In this document: piece after piece, positions 18,501 through 28,727 of the stretch
How positions within the stretch are numbered: the first letter of the stretch is position 1
Layout: every line of letters begins with the position of its first letter
Source: Halomonas sp.
Lineage (GTDB): Bacteria; Pseudomonadota; Gammaproteobacteria; Pseudomonadales; Halomonadaceae
Direction: 5' to 3'
Assembly (NCBI GenBank): GCA_018401555.1
Contig: JAGYKP010000091.1
Coordinates: 52,656 to 116,655, forward strand
Length of the DNA stretch: 64,000 nt
The notes under the pieces: generated by a model
What the model was told of the DNA's origin: nothing
Database searches by the model: none
The model's input: only the letters and a program-made list of their open reading frames with translations
Position numbers and translations under genes: made by a program

Positions 18501-20273
18501 ACGCCGGTCTTCGTAGATCTTGGCAACCTGGCGCTGAACCTCGACACCGTCGGGAATGTCGCACATCTTCGCCGCCAGCCGCTGCAGGCGTTTCATGTCG
18601 AAGGTGGTGTCGGCGTGGCCGGTCCACTCGTGTCCCAGGTAGGGCTTCCAGTCGACGAACAGCGAGGTGTTGGGCTCCTGGACCAGGGCATTGGCCACAT
18701 GGTTGCCGGCCATCAGGTCCTCGCGATAGGTCTCGATCATCGCCTTGGCCTCGTCCTCGGTGAGCACGCCCTGCTCTACCAGACGCTGCGCGTAGACGGC
18801 CCGCGAGGAGGGGTGATCCTTGATCTTGCGGTACATCATCGGCTGGGTGCCGCTGGGCTCGTCGGCCTCGTTGTGACCGCGGCGGCGGTAGCACACCAGG
18901 TCGATCACCACGTCCTTCTTGAACTGCTGGCGGTAGTCGAGCGCCACCTGGGTCGCGTGCAGCACCGCGTCGGGATCATCGCCGTTGACGTGGAAGATCG
19001 GCGCCTGGACCATCTTGGCGATATCGGTGCAGTACTCGGTGGAACGCGAGTCGTCCGGGATGCGAGGTGGTGAAACCGACCTGGTTGTTGATGACGATGT
19101 GCAGCGTGCCGCCGGTCTTGTAGGCACGGGTCTGGGACATCTGGAATGTCTCCATGACCACCCCCTGACCGGCGAAGGCGGCGTCGCCGTGCACATTGAT
19201 CGGCAGCACCTTGGTGCCGTCGCTGTCGTCACGGCGGTCCTGGCGGGCACGCACCGACCCCTCGACCACCGGGGAGACGATCTCCGAGATGGGACGGGGT
19301 TGGAAGCGACATGTGCCAGGTGGTACCTCGCCGCCCGGCGTCATCACGTTGGAGCTGAAGCCCTGGTGGTACTTGACGTCGCCGGAGCCACGCTCGATCA
19401 CCTTCTTGCCGTCGAACTCGTCGATCAGCTCGCCAGGGTTCTTGCCGAGGATGTTGACCAGCAGGTTGAGGCGCCCGCGGTGGGCCATGCCGATCACCAC
19501 TTCCTTGACCCCGTAGCCGCCACCGCGCTGGATCAGCTCATCCATCATCGGAATGAAGGACTCGCCACCCTCCAGGCCGAAGCGCTTGGTGCCCGGGTAC
19601 TTGGAAGCCAGGTAGTTCTCCAGGCCCTCGGCGGCGGTCAGCCGCTCGAGCACATGCTGGCGCACCTCGTTGCTGAACTTGGGCGCGCTGCGCACCGACT
19701 CGAAGCGCTGCTGCAGCCAGCGCTTCTCCTCGGTATCGACGATATGCATGATCTCGCAGCCGATGGAGCGGCAGTAGGTCTGCTCAAGGGCGTCAACGAT
19801 CTCCTTGAGCGGCGCCTTGTCCATGCCCAGGAAGAACGAACCGGTCTGGAACTCGGTGTCGAGATCGTTCTTCGAGAGCTGATGGAAGGAGAGGTCGAGG
19901 TCGGGAATCGGCAGCTGGCTACGCAGGCCCAGCGGATCGATATTGGCCTTCTGATGGCCGCGGAAGCGGTAGGCGTTGATCAGCTGCAGGACCCTGACCT
20001 GCTTGCGATTCTCCTCTCCGTCAGCGGCGGCGGAGCCAGTGCCGTACGGCGCTGCTTGGCGAGCTGGTGGAACTGTTCGCGGACCGGGGCCAGGGGAACA
20101 TCGTGGGAGGGGCCGTCGTCGGGGCGCGGCAGCTGGTCAAAATACTGGCGCCACTCGTCGGGAACGGCGGAGGGGTCATCGAGGTACTGCTCGTAGAGCG
20201 CTTCCACGTAATGGACGTTGCTGCCACTGACGTGTGAGGAGCGCCACATCAACTCCATTATGCCTTGTTGCAT
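17431..20273 (-). CDS. sucA: 2-oxoglutarate dehydrogenase E1 (several frameshifts as sequenced)
   Basis: Thiamine-diphosphate decarboxylase of the OGDH complex, about 945 residues. Start at ATG 20273; the N-terminal [19 protein letters not shown] resembles the E2-binding leader. Later blocks are [96 protein letters not shown] and [11 protein letters not shown]. Frame changes occur near 20040 (-1), 19061 (+1), 18496 (+1) and 17945 (+1). A cluster at 19284-19325 looks like six single-base insertions that cancel to whole codons but scramble the conserved FNPSHLEIV motif. All of this in a single-copy TCA gene suggests data error rather than a pseudogene. Confidence 0.92.
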
Positions 20274-20415
20274 CTCTCGGTCACCCTGCACTGATGGGGT
20301 GTGATCGCCGTCACCGCGACGCGGCCACGACATCGGTGGTGCCCTGCCGGCTGGGCCCTATGCATTTCCGGCGCTTCCGGCCGTCGCTGGCAGGAAAGCT
20401 TGAATTCCATGGTCA

Positions 20416-20442
20416 GAAGCCGGCACCCAGGGCACCGGCTTC
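20416..20442 (-). promoter_or_regulatory. Intercistronic stem-loop between sdhB and sucA
   Basis: On the minus-strand transcript GAAGCCGGTGCC pairs with GGTGCCGGCTTC (12 pairs, two of them G-U) around a three-base loop. No U tract follows. It sits in the 265-bp gap between sdhB and sucA, so it may protect or attenuate mRNA between the sdh and suc parts. No open reading frame of note fills the rest of the gap. Confidence 0.4.
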
Positions 20443-20538
20443 CAACGCTATGTCCCAACCGCCCGCGACCCATGGTCGCAGGCGATGAGCTGCGGCATAT
20501 GATAACAAGCCGCGGGACACGATTTAAGTGCCATCGGC

Positions 20539-21243
20539 TCAGCTGCCGTCGGCCAGCAGCATCTCACGGATCTTGCCAATCGCGCGGGTGGGGTTGAGCC
20601 CCTTGGGGCACACCGCCACGCAGTTCATGATGCCGCGGCAACGGAACACGCTGAACGGGTCCTCCAGCTCGGACAGGCGATCGCGGGTGGCGGTATCGCG
20701 TGAGTCCACCAGGAAGCGGTAGGACTGCAGCAGACCCGCAGGCCCCACGAACTTGTCCGGGTTCCACCAGAACGACGGGCAGGAGGTGGAGCAGCAGGCG
20801 CACAGGATGCACTCGTAGAGGCCGTCGAGCTTGTCGCGATCCTCCGGCGACTGCAGGCGCTCGATGGCCGGCGCCGGCTCATCGTTCTGCAGGTAGGGCT
20901 GGATGCGCTCGTACTGCTGGTAGAACAGCCCCATGTCGACGACCAGGTCGCGGATCACCGGCAGGCCCGGCAGCGGGCGCAACACCAGCTTGTTGCCCTT
21001 GACCACCTCGGAGAGCGGGGTAATGCAGGCCAGGCCGTTCTTGCCGTTCATGTTCATGCCGTCGGAACCGCACACGCCCTCGCGGCAGCTGCGACGGTAG
21101 GCCAGGCCGTTATCCTGCTCCTTCATCATATGCAGGACGTCGAGAACCATGACGTCGCGGCCCTGGGTGTCGACCTGGAACTCCTGCATGTAGGGCGCGG
21201 AGTCGGTCTCCGGATTGTAGCGGTAGATGGATACCTGAAGCAT
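20539..21243 (-). CDS. sdhB: Succinate dehydrogenase iron-sulfur subunit
   Basis: A 234-residue subunit carrying electrons from FAD to ubiquinone in complex II. All three cluster-binding regions are present: RSCREGVCGSDGMN plus GLACI for [2Fe-2S], CILCACCSTSCPSFWW for [4Fe-4S], and CRGIMNCVAVCPKGLNPT for [3Fe-4S]. Length fits the family. ATG at 21243, 26 bp after sdhA. Intact and in order sdhC-D-A-B. Confidence 0.97.
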   Translation of the reverse strand: MLQVSIYRYNPETDSAPYMQEFQVDTQGRDVMVLDVLHMMKEQDNGLAYRRSCREGVCGSDGMNMNGKNGLACITPLSEVVKGNKLVLRPLPGLPVIRDLVVDMGLFYQQYERIQPYLQNDEPAPAIERLQSPEDRDKLDGLYECILCACCSTSCPSFWWNPDKFVGPAGLLQSYRFLVDSRDTATRDRLSELEDPFSVFRCRGIMNCVAVCPKGLNPTRAIGKIREMLLADGS

Positions 21244-21269
21244 CGTGGCTCACCCTCGTATTTGCTGAA

Positions 21270-23042
21270 TTAGTAGGTACGGACTTTCGGCTCGAAGGTG
21301 TCGACGGTCCTGGGTGCGAAGTTGACGTCGCGCTTGCCGACCGTCTTGTCGGCCGGGAAGTAGAGCGAGTGCTTCAGCCAGTTGACGTCGTCACGGTCCG
21401 GGTAGTCGTAGCGAGAGTGGGCGCCACGGCTCTCCTTGCGCTCCAGCGCGGCGATGGCGGTGGCCTCGGCGACCTCCATCAGGTTGTCGAGCTCGAGGGC
21501 CTCGACGCGGGCGGTGTTGAAGGCGTTGGTCTTGTCGGGCAGGTAGGCGTTGGCGATGCGGCCACGCAGTTCTGCCAGCTGCTTGACGCCCTTCTGCATG
21601 TTCTCCTCTTCGCGGAACACGCCGAAGGAGTTCTGCATGATGGCCTGCAGCTCGCGCTTGAGCTCCGGCACGGTCTCGCCGCCCTCGGACTCGTTCCAGC
21701 GAGTGATGCGCTTCATCGCGGTCTCGACATCGGACTCGGAGGCGTCCAGGTAGTCGATGCCCTCGTTGAGCGCGCCCTCGATGAACATGCCCGCCGCGCG
21801 GCCGAACACCACCAGGTCGAGCAGCGAGTTGCCACCCAGGCGGTTGGCACCGTGGACCGAGACACAGGCCGCCTCGCCACAGGCGAACAGGCCGTTGACG
21901 ATCTGGTCCTTGCCGTCTTCACCGCGCATGATGGCCTGGCCGTGCACGTTGGTCGGCACGCCACCCATCATGTAGTGACAGGTCGGCACCACCGGGATCG
22001 GCTCCTTGGCCGGATCCACGTGGGCGAAGGTCTTGGAGAGCTCGACGATGCCGGGCAGGCGCTTGCCGAGGACCTCCTCGCCCAGGTGATCCAGCTTGAG
22101 GTAGACGTGGTCGCCGTTCTCGCCGCAGCCACGACCCTCGAGGATCTCCATGACCATGGAGCGGGCGACCACGTCGCGGCCGGCCAGGTCCTTGGCGTTG
22201 GGCGCATAGCGCTCCATGAAGCGTTCGCCATCCTTGTTGACCAGGTAGCCACCCTCGCCACGGCAACCCTCGGTGACCAGGGTACCCGCACCATAGATGC
22301 CGGTGGGGTGGAACTGCCACATCTCCATGTCCTGCATCGGGAAGCCGGCGCGCAGCGCCATGCCGATGCCGTCACCGGTGTTGATCAGGGCATTGGTGGT
22401 GGAGGCATAGATGCGCCCGGAGCCACCGGTGGCCAGCACGGTCGCCTTGGACTTGACGTGCACCACTTCGCCGGTCTCGATGTCCATGGCGATGCAGCCC
22501 ACCACGTCGCCGTTGGCATTCTTGACCAGGTCGACGGCATACCACTCGTTGAGGAAGGTGGTGTTGTTCTTCAGATTATTCTGATAGAGCGTATGCAGCA
22601 GGGCGTGACCGGTACGGTCGGCCGCCGCACAGGTGCGAGCCGCCTGGCCGCCGGCACCATAGTCCTTGGACTGGCCACCGAACGGGCGCTGGTAGATGCG
22701 GCCGTTGTCGAAACGCGAGAACGGCAGGCCCATGTGCTCGAGTTCGAAGACGGCCTTGGGACCCTCGGAGCACATGTATTCGGCGGCGTCCTGGTCGGCG
22801 ATATAGTCGCCGCCCTTGACGGTGTCGTACATGTGCCAGCGCCAGTCGTCGTCGGGATCGGCAGAAGCGATGGCACAGGTGATGCCGCCCTGGGCAGACA
22901 CGGTGTGCGAGCGGGTCGGGAAGACCTTGGAGAGAACCGCGGTCTTCTTGCCGGACTTGGCCAGCTCGAGGGCGGCCCGCAGGCCGGCACCGCCACCGCC
23001 GATGATGATGGCGTCGAAGGTCAGGCTACGCATGTTGGACAT
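21270..23042 (-). CDS. sdhA: Succinate dehydrogenase flavoprotein subunit
   Basis: A 590-residue catalytic subunit that oxidises succinate to fumarate. [18 protein letters not shown] binds [14 protein letters not shown] carries the histidine that covalently holds FAD; further motifs are [40 protein letters not shown] and [14 protein letters not shown]. The C-terminus ends in the usual [19 protein letters not shown] region. Intact, starting 3 bp after sdhD. Confidence 0.98.
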   Translation of the reverse strand: MSNMRSLTFDAIIIGGGGAGLRAALELAKSGKKTAVLSKVFPTRSHTVSAQGGITCAIASADPDDDWRWHMYDTVKGGDYIADQDAAEYMCSEGPKAVFELEHMGLPFSRFDNGRIYQRPFGGQSKDYGAGGQAARTCAAADRTGHALLHTLYQNNLKNNTTFLNEWYAVDLVKNANGDVVGCIAMDIETGEVVHVKSKATVLATGGSGRIYASTTNALINTGDGIGMALRAGFPMQDMEMWQFHPTGIYGAGTLVTEGCRGEGGYLVNKDGERFMERYAPNAKDLAGRDVVARSMVMEILEGRGCGENGDHVYLKLDHLGEEVLGKRLPGIVELSKTFAHVDPAKEPIPVVPTCHYMMGGVPTNVHGQAIMRGEDGKDQIVNGLFACGEAACVSVHGANRLGGNSLLDLVVFGRAAGMFIEGALNEGIDYLDASESDVETAMKRITRWNESEGGETVPELKRELQAIMQNSFGVFREEENMQKGVKQLAELRGRIANAYLPDKTNAFNTARVEALELDNLMEVAEATAIAALERKESRGAHSRYDYPDRDDVNWLKHSLYFPADKTVGKRDVNFAPRTVDTFEPKVRTY

Positions 23043-23045
23043 GAA

Positions 23046-23393
23046 TCAGGCTCCCCACAGAATCTGAATGCCCCAGACCAGGAAGGCAAAAATGGCCAGG
23101 ATGACAAGAAGTTGAACGGTCACGCGGATGGCGGTCGGCTTGAGATAGTCGGTGGTCACGGTCCACAGTCCCACCCAGGCGTGGCCAGCCAGAGAGACGA
23201 AGGCCAGCAGCGAGAAGATGCGCATCCAGGTCTGGGCGAACAGGCCGCTCCAGGTCGCGTAGTCGAGATTCGGGTTGAACAGCAGATAGAGAACGATGAA
23301 GAGCGTATAGAGCGCCAGGATGACGGCGGAGACCCGCTGGATCAGCCAGTCGGAGAGGCCGCTGCGGCCGAGGTTCGTGACGTTGGTTACCAT
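23046..23393 (-). CDS. sdhD: Succinate dehydrogenase membrane anchor subunit
   Basis: A 115-residue three-helix anchor. SDWLIQRVSAVILALYTLFI at the first helix matches the quinone-site pattern, the second helix carries the haem-binding-type histidine in SLAGHAWVGLWTVTTDYLKP, and a third helix ends the protein. Its start overlaps the sdhC stop by 7 bases, so translation is coupled. Confidence 0.93.
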   Translation of the reverse strand: MVTNVTNLGRSGLSDWLIQRVSAVILALYTLFIVLYLLFNPNLDYATWSGLFAQTWMRIFSLLAFVSLAGHAWVGLWTVTTDYLKPTAIRVTVQLLVILAIFAFLVWGIQILWGA

Positions 23394-23764
23394 ACCCAGA
23401 CTCCCGCCAGAATGATCAGTACGGCGCTCACCACCACGGTGATCTGCGCCTTCTTGTGGCCGCCCTCGAGGGTCACGCCGATATCCATATCCATCAGCAG
23501 GTGCTTGATGCCGGCGACGAAGTGGAACGCCAGGGCAGACAGCAGCCCCCAGGCGATCAGCTTGGCCAGGAAGTTGCCGGCCAGTGCATCGCTTACCGCG
23601 ACAAAGCCTGCCGGGGAGGAGAGCGACGTGCTCAACGCCCAGAAGGCAAAGATCAGGCCAATGAAAAGGATGACGCCGGTGATGCGGTGAGCGATCGACG
23701 TCAGGGCGGGTAGCGGAAACTGTATCGTGGACAGATCCAGATTTACGGGTCGTTTGCTATTCAC
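23387..23764 (-). CDS. sdhC: Succinate dehydrogenase cytochrome b556 subunit
   Basis: A 125-residue protein with three membrane helices. NSKRPVNLDLSTIQFPLPAL then TSIAHRITGVILFIG (quinone-site Ser and Arg) and FHFVAGIKHLLMDMD (haem histidine) are the family marks. It is the first gene of the sdh-suc transcription unit, with a 452-bp control region shared with divergent gltA. Confidence 0.95.
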   Translation of the reverse strand: MNSKRPVNLDLSTIQFPLPALTSIAHRITGVILFIGLIFAFWALSTSLSSPAGFVAVSDALAGNFLAKLIAWGLLSALAFHFVAGIKHLLMDMDIGVTLEGGHKKAQITVVVSAVLIILAGVWVW

Positions 23765-24017
23765 GGCTCTCTACACACTCTCTATGGCCCGCTTTGGGAA
23801 GCCTGGACAGGCGCCGGGCGGGCGGTGGTTTCGGGAAGGCATCGGCCGTTGCCGGAGGGCGGCAAGACCGGCTGTACCTGCCAGTCGCGCGGGGTGGATT
23901 ATAGGGGCCCGCCCGCCCCATGACAAACCGGGCGAGCCCCGACTAGACCATGGTACAAAGCCCGCGACCTCCCCTTTTCTCCGCTGTGCCGGCGTGAGCC
24001 GCCGGGCAGCCCCGCAC

Positions 24018-24057
24018 AATGGTGCTTTGCACCATTTCCTATACAGAAAATATACAG
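24018..24057. promoter_or_regulatory. Inverted and direct repeats in the sdhC-gltA control region
   Basis: AATGGTGC and GCACCATT (24018-24036) form a perfect inverted repeat with a TTT spacer. Immediately beyond, TATACAG occurs twice, at 24040 and 24051, exactly 11 bp apart, so both copies face the same side of the helix. The rest of the 23765-24216 gap shows no plausible gene. This looks like a transcription-factor site between two co-regulated TCA units; the factor is unknown. Confidence 0.5.
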
Positions 24058-24098
24058 GTGCGAGATCGGCGTAGATGACAGCCCTCGCCATGGGCTAA

Positions 24099-24126
24099 TT
24101 GACAATCGCTGGGACGCTTCTATAGT
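24099..24126 (+). promoter_or_regulatory. Sigma-70 promoter of gltA
   Basis: Consensus -35 TTGACA (24099-24104), a 16-bp spacer and -10 TATAGT (24121-24126). The start site would fall near 24133, giving an 84-base leader before the gltA ATG. Confidence 0.75.
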
Positions 24127-24216
24127 GGGCAAACCTTTTTCGCCGGCATCCCCTGCGAAGACGCCAAAGAATGAATGACTTATCGCCCTAATCACGAACT
24201 CGAGAGGAGGCCTTTC

Positions 24217-25500
<1,284 letters not shown>

Positions 25501-25534
25501 GCCGGCAGATGGCGGCCCTGCCGTCAGCACCCTC

Positions 25535-25560
25535 AGAAAGCCGCCCTCGGGCGGCTTTCT
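25535..25560 (+). terminator. Rho-independent terminator of gltA
   Basis: AGAAAGCCGCCC / GGGCGGCTTTCT inverted repeat with a two-base gap, 35 bp after the gltA stop; the right arm supplies a short T run. Confidence 0.8.
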
Positions 25561-25594
25561 GCGTTATCCCAACCCGAAGAACAAGGAATTCTCC

Positions 25595-26485
25595 ATGAGC
25601 CAGAAGATCTCCACCGTCGCCTTTATCGGCCTGGGCGTGATGGGCTACCCCATGGCCGGCCACCTGGCCCGCGCCGGGCTCGACGTGCGCGTCTACAACC
25701 GCACCGCGGCCAAGGCCGAGGCCTGGGCCAGGGAGTACGGTGGCAGCCACCACGCAACGCCGCGCGAGGCCGCCACAGGCGCCGACCTGGTGCTGGTGTG
25801 CGTGGGCAACGACGACGACGTCCGCGAGGTCACCACCGGCGAAAACGGCGCCCTCTCCGGCATGCAAGCGGACAGCCTGCTGGTGGACCACACCACGGCT
25901 TCCGCCGATCTCGCCGAGGAGCTCGACGCCGCTTGCCGCGAGCGCGGCATCGGTTTCGTGGACGCCCCGGTCTCCGGCGGCCAGCAGGGCGCCGAGAACG
26001 GCGCCCTGACCATCATGTGCGGAGGCGACGACGCCGATTTCGCCCGCATCGAGGCGATACTCAACCACTACGGTCGCGCCGTGACGCTGATGGGCCCCGC
26101 CGGCAGCGGCCAGCTCACCAAGATGGTCAACCAGATCTGCATCGCCGGACTGGTCCAGGGCCTGGCCGAGGGGCTGCACTTCGCCGAGCAGGCCGGTCTC
26201 GATCGCCAGCGGGTAGTGGACGTGATCTCCAAGGGGGCCGCCGGCTCCTGGCAGATGGAAAATCGCCACGGGACCATGATCGCCGACGAATATGAGCACG
26301 GCTTCGCCGTTGACTGGATGCGCAAGGATCTCGGGATCTGCCTGGAGCAGGCGCGTCGACTCCAGGCTCGCCTGCCGGTGACCGCCCTGGTCGACCAGTT
26401 CTATGCCGACGTTCAGGTAATGGGCGGCGGTCGCTGGGACACCTCCTCGCTGCTGCGTCGCCTGCGTGCCGTCAAGCCCGACTGA
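25595..26485 (+). CDS. NAD(P)-dependent beta-hydroxyacid dehydrogenase (3-hydroxyisobutyrate/tartronate semialdehyde reductase type)
   Basis: A 296-residue enzyme. The Rossmann motif FIGLGVMGYPMAGHL is at residues 10-24, the substrate loop FVDAPVSGGQQGAENG is in the middle and GPAGSGQLTKMVNQ carries the catalytic lysine. The helical C-terminal domain includes GSWQMENR. The substrate within the family (3-hydroxyisobutyrate, tartronate semialdehyde, L-serine and others) cannot be fixed. A weak GC-rich stem-loop (GCGGCCCTCAGGGCCGC) follows the stop. ATG 25595 follows AAGGA. Confidence 0.9.
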   Translation: MSQKISTVAFIGLGVMGYPMAGHLARAGLDVRVYNRTAAKAEAWAREYGGSHHATPREAATGADLVLVCVGNDDDVREVTTGENGALSGMQADSLLVDHTTASADLAEELDAACRERGIGFVDAPVSGGQQGAENGALTIMCGGDDADFARIEAILNHYGRAVTLMGPAGSGQLTKMVNQICIAGLVQGLAEGLHFAEQAGLDRQRVVDVISKGAAGSWQMENRHGTMIADEYEHGFAVDWMRKDLGICLEQARRLQARLPVTALVDQFYADVQVMGGGRWDTSSLLRRLRAVKPD

Positions 26486-26542
26486 CCCTTTCCGCGGCGG
26501 CCCTCAGGGCCGCTGCAAGCTCGTTTCTCCACCGCCCCGGCG

Positions 26543-26719
26543 TTTTCCACACATTCTGTGGATAACCCTGTTCAAAACCCCTCGAAAAGGTCTCACAATC
26601 GCCATGATCAGCGGCCTGAGCTTAGATTGATCATTTTTTGATCTTGTTTAACCTTCTGTTTTTAAAGGGATTTAATTAAAAGCCAGGCAGCGCGGGCCTT
26701 TGCGGGCGAACTATGCACA
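26543..26719. other. Origin-like region: DnaA boxes, GATC cluster and AT-rich tract
   Basis: In a 392-bp gap without a gene, two boxes fitting the DnaA consensus TTWTNCACA face each other: TTTTCCACA at 26543-26551 and TGTGGATAA (reverse TTATCCACA) at 26557-26565. Dam-type GATC sites occur at 26606, 26629 and 26640, the last two 11 bp apart and each opening a T-rich stretch. An AT-rich tract then runs from about 26621 to 26682. A one-mismatch box CTATGCACA lies at 26711-26719. This is the layout of a gammaproteobacterial oriC unwinding element plus DnaA sites. A DnaA-titrating locus is the alternative; the usual dnaA or mnmG neighbours are absent. Confidence 0.55.
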
Positions 26720-26838
26720 GACAACCGCCCGGAACCATGCCGAGTGGACAAGTCAAGCAGAAATCGCCACGAAATTGGCGCCAAGGAGGGGCAGAACGTG
26801 AGTCATGTCAACGCTGGCGTTGCTCGCCAGAGAAACAA

Positions 26839-26866
26839 AAAGGGCACCCGACAAGGAGTGCCCTTT
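26839..26866 (-). terminator. Terminator of the tRNA-Ala/tRNA-Glu transcript
   Basis: On the minus strand a 9-bp stem AAAGGGCAC / GTGCCCTTT is followed by TTGTTTCTC, 12 bp beyond the tRNA-Glu 3' end. Confidence 0.82.
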
Positions 26867-26877
26867 CTGAAAGGAGA

Positions 26878-26953
26878 TGGCGTCCCATAGGGGGTTCGAA
26901 CCCCTGTTCCCGCCGTGAAAGGGCGGTGTCCTAGGCCACTAGACGAATGGGAC
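26878..26953 (-). tRNA. tRNA-Glu (anticodon TTC)
   Basis: 76 nt with encoded CCA. The acceptor stem GTCCCAT pairs with ATGGGAC, the T loop contains GGTTCGAACC, and the anticodon loop CTTTCAC within CCGCC/GGCGG gives TTC, reading GAA/GAG. It lies 24 bp downstream of tRNA-Ala on the same transcript and next to gltX, the enzyme that charges it. Confidence 0.96.
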
Positions 26954-26977
26954 GTGACCTTCACGTGATGCACGAAG

Positions 26978-27053
26978 TGGTGGAGCCTAGCGGGATCGAA
27001 CCGCTGACCTCGACACTGCCAGTGTCGCGCTCTCCCAGCTGAGCTAAGGCCCC
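26978..27053 (-). tRNA. tRNA-Ala (anticodon GGC)
   Basis: 76 nt with encoded CCA. The acceptor stem begins GGGGCCT and carries the G3-like identity region, the D loop has AGCTGGGAGAGC, the anticodon arm CGACA-CTGGCAG-TGTCG gives GGC, and the T arm GCGGTTCGATCCCGC is regular. It reads GCC, the main alanine codon in this GC-rich genome. Confidence 0.96.
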
Positions 27054-27076
27054 AACGTGCCGCGAAGACGAGGCGT

Positions 27077-27105
27077 ATATTACTGATTCGCCCCGCCTTC
27101 GTCAA
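27077..27105 (-). promoter_or_regulatory. Promoter of the tRNA-Ala/tRNA-Glu operon
   Basis: On the minus strand: -35 TTGACG (27105-27100), a 17-bp spacer and -10 TAATAT (27082-27077), followed by a GC-rich discriminator (ACGCC) typical of stringently controlled stable-RNA promoters. It lies just past the gltX stop. Confidence 0.8.
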
Positions 27106-27112
27106 CTCTTTT

Positions 27113-28636
27113 TCAGAGCTCCCTATACTCCTTCTCGAACCGCTTGGCCTGCTTCTTGGAGACGCCACCCAGCACCTCGATGGCGTGACGCAGCCGTGCC
27201 CGGGTCATGTCCGAGCCGAGGATCGCCATGGCATCCATCACCGAGGTGCTGGAGGACGAGCCGGTCACGGCAATGAACACCGGAGCCAGGAACTCCTTCA
27301 TCTTGAGCTCGAAGTGTGCCGCCAGCGCCTTGACCTCGGTGAGCAGCGCCTCCTTGTGCCAGGCGGGCAGCGTCTCGAAGCGCCAGACCAGGAACTGCAG
27401 CAGCTTGAGCAGGTCCTCGCGGCCCAGTTTCACGCCATCGAAGCTCTCCTCGGTGATTCGCGGCAGGCCCGAGAAGAAGTGACCCGCGAGCGGTACCACC
27501 TCGGAGAGGGTCTCCACCCGCGGGCGCACCTGGGGCAGGATCTCCCTGACGTAGGACTCGTTGAAGGCCCACTCCATCAACGCCTTGAGGAAACCCTCGT
27601 CGTCCATCTCCTCGCGGATATAGAGGCCGTTGAGCCAGGTCAGCTTCTCCAGGTCGAAGACCGGCCCGCCCAGCGAGACCCGCTGGATATCGAAGTGGGC
27701 CATCATCTCGTCGAGGCTGAACTTCTCGCGCTCGTCCGGCATCGACCAGCCCATGCGACCCAGGTAGTTGGTGACCGCCTGGGGCAGGTAGCCCATGCGC
27801 CGGTAGTAGTTGATCGAGGTCGGGTTCTTGCGCTTGGAGAGCTTCGACTTGTCCGGGTTGCGCAGCAGCGGCATATGACAGAGCTCCGGCATCTCCCAGC
27901 CGAAGTACTCATAGAGCAGCTGGTGCTTGGGCGCCGAGTTGATCCACTCCTCGCCGCGCAGCACGTGGGTGATGCCCATCAGGTGGTCATCCACCACGTT
28001 GGCCAGGTGGTAGGTGGGCATGCCGTCGGACTTGAGCAGGATCTGGGCATCCACCTGGGCCCAGTCCACCTCGATGGTACCGCGCAGCATGTCCTGGACC
28101 ACACAGGTGCCGCTCGCCGGCACCTGCATGCGCACCACATGCGGCCACCCTTCCTTCTCGCGCCGCGCCTGCTCCTCGGCGGGCAGGGCCAGGTCGGCGG
28201 GCTTGAGCGCCAGGTGCATGCCCGCGGCCTTGCGTGCCTCGCGCAGCTCGTCCAACTCCTCGCTGGTGCGGTAACAGCGGAAGGCGTGGCCCGACTCGAT
28301 CAGCTGACGGGCATACTCGGCGTAGATATCGCCACGTTCGCTCTGGCGATACGGGCCATGGGGGCCGCCCACGTCGGGGCCCTCGTCCCACTCCAGGCCC
28401 AGCCAGCGCAGCGAGTCGAGGATCATCTGTTCCGATTCGGCGGTGGAGCGCACCCGGTCGGTATCCTCGATGCGCAGGATGAACTGACCACCGTGCTGGC
28501 GAGCGAAGCACAGGTTGAACAGGGCGATGTAGGCGGTGCCGACGTGGGGGTCGCCGGTCGGTGATGGCGCGATGTCGCTGCGTGCGGCCGCGCCGTTACG
28601 CGGTGTCCGGGTCCGATGGTGGATGGATGGCGGCAT
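27113..28636 (-). CDS. gltX: Glutamyl-tRNA synthetase
   Basis: Class I synthetase charging tRNA-Glu. The HIGH-type motif is in [25 protein letters not shown]-type is [10 protein letters not shown], and [19 protein letters not shown] and the anticodon-binding C-terminal domain are complete. The N-terminus is doubtful. Family members start about eight residues before IAPSPTG with a VRTRIAPSP-like sequence, but here the preceding bases read AAARSD and the first in-frame ATG is at 28636, giving about 20 extra residues and no clear ribosome site. A small local error around 28575-28590 would explain this. The frame stays open much further upstream to 29179, which I regard as chance. Confidence 0.93.
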   Translation of the reverse strand: MPPSIHHRTRTPRNGAAARSDIAPSPTGDPHVGTAYIALFNLCFARQHGGQFILRIEDTDRVRSTAESEQMILDSLRWLGLEWDEGPDVGGPHGPYRQSERGDIYAEYARQLIESGHAFRCYRTSEELDELREARKAAGMHLALKPADLALPAEEQARREKEGWPHVVRMQVPASGTCVVQDMLRGTIEVDWAQVDAQILLKSDGMPTYHLANVVDDHLMGITHVLRGEEWINSAPKHQLLYEYFGWEMPELCHMPLLRNPDKSKLSKRKNPTSINYYRRMGYLPQAVTNYLGRMGWSMPDEREKFSLDEMMAHFDIQRVSLGGPVFDLEKLTWLNGLYIREEMDDEGFLKALMEWAFNESYVREILPQVRPRVETLSEVVPLAGHFFSGLPRITEESFDGVKLGREDLLKLLQFLVWRFETLPAWHKEALLTEVKALAAHFELKMKEFLAPVFIAVTGSSSSTSVMDAMAILGSDMTRARLRHAIEVLGGVSKKQAKRFEKEYREL

Positions 28637-28727
28637 TATACGCACCTGCCGACGCCTCGGCAGCCGTGGCCGGGAATCATCCTGCCTGACCGGGGTCAAT
28701 GTCTGGTCATCTGCGAAGGAGAGCGTG

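Noticed and set aside
21369..23690. A 773-codon open frame on the plus strand opposite sdhA/sdhD
   Set aside because: It is the antisense shadow of intact sdhA and sdhD. High third-position GC removes stops on the opposite strand; the translation is His/Asp/Val-rich low-complexity sequence without family features.
26713..26934. A 73-residue reading frame downstream of the origin-like region
   Set aside because: It runs through the tRNA terminator and into tRNA-Glu on the other strand and has no ribosome site.
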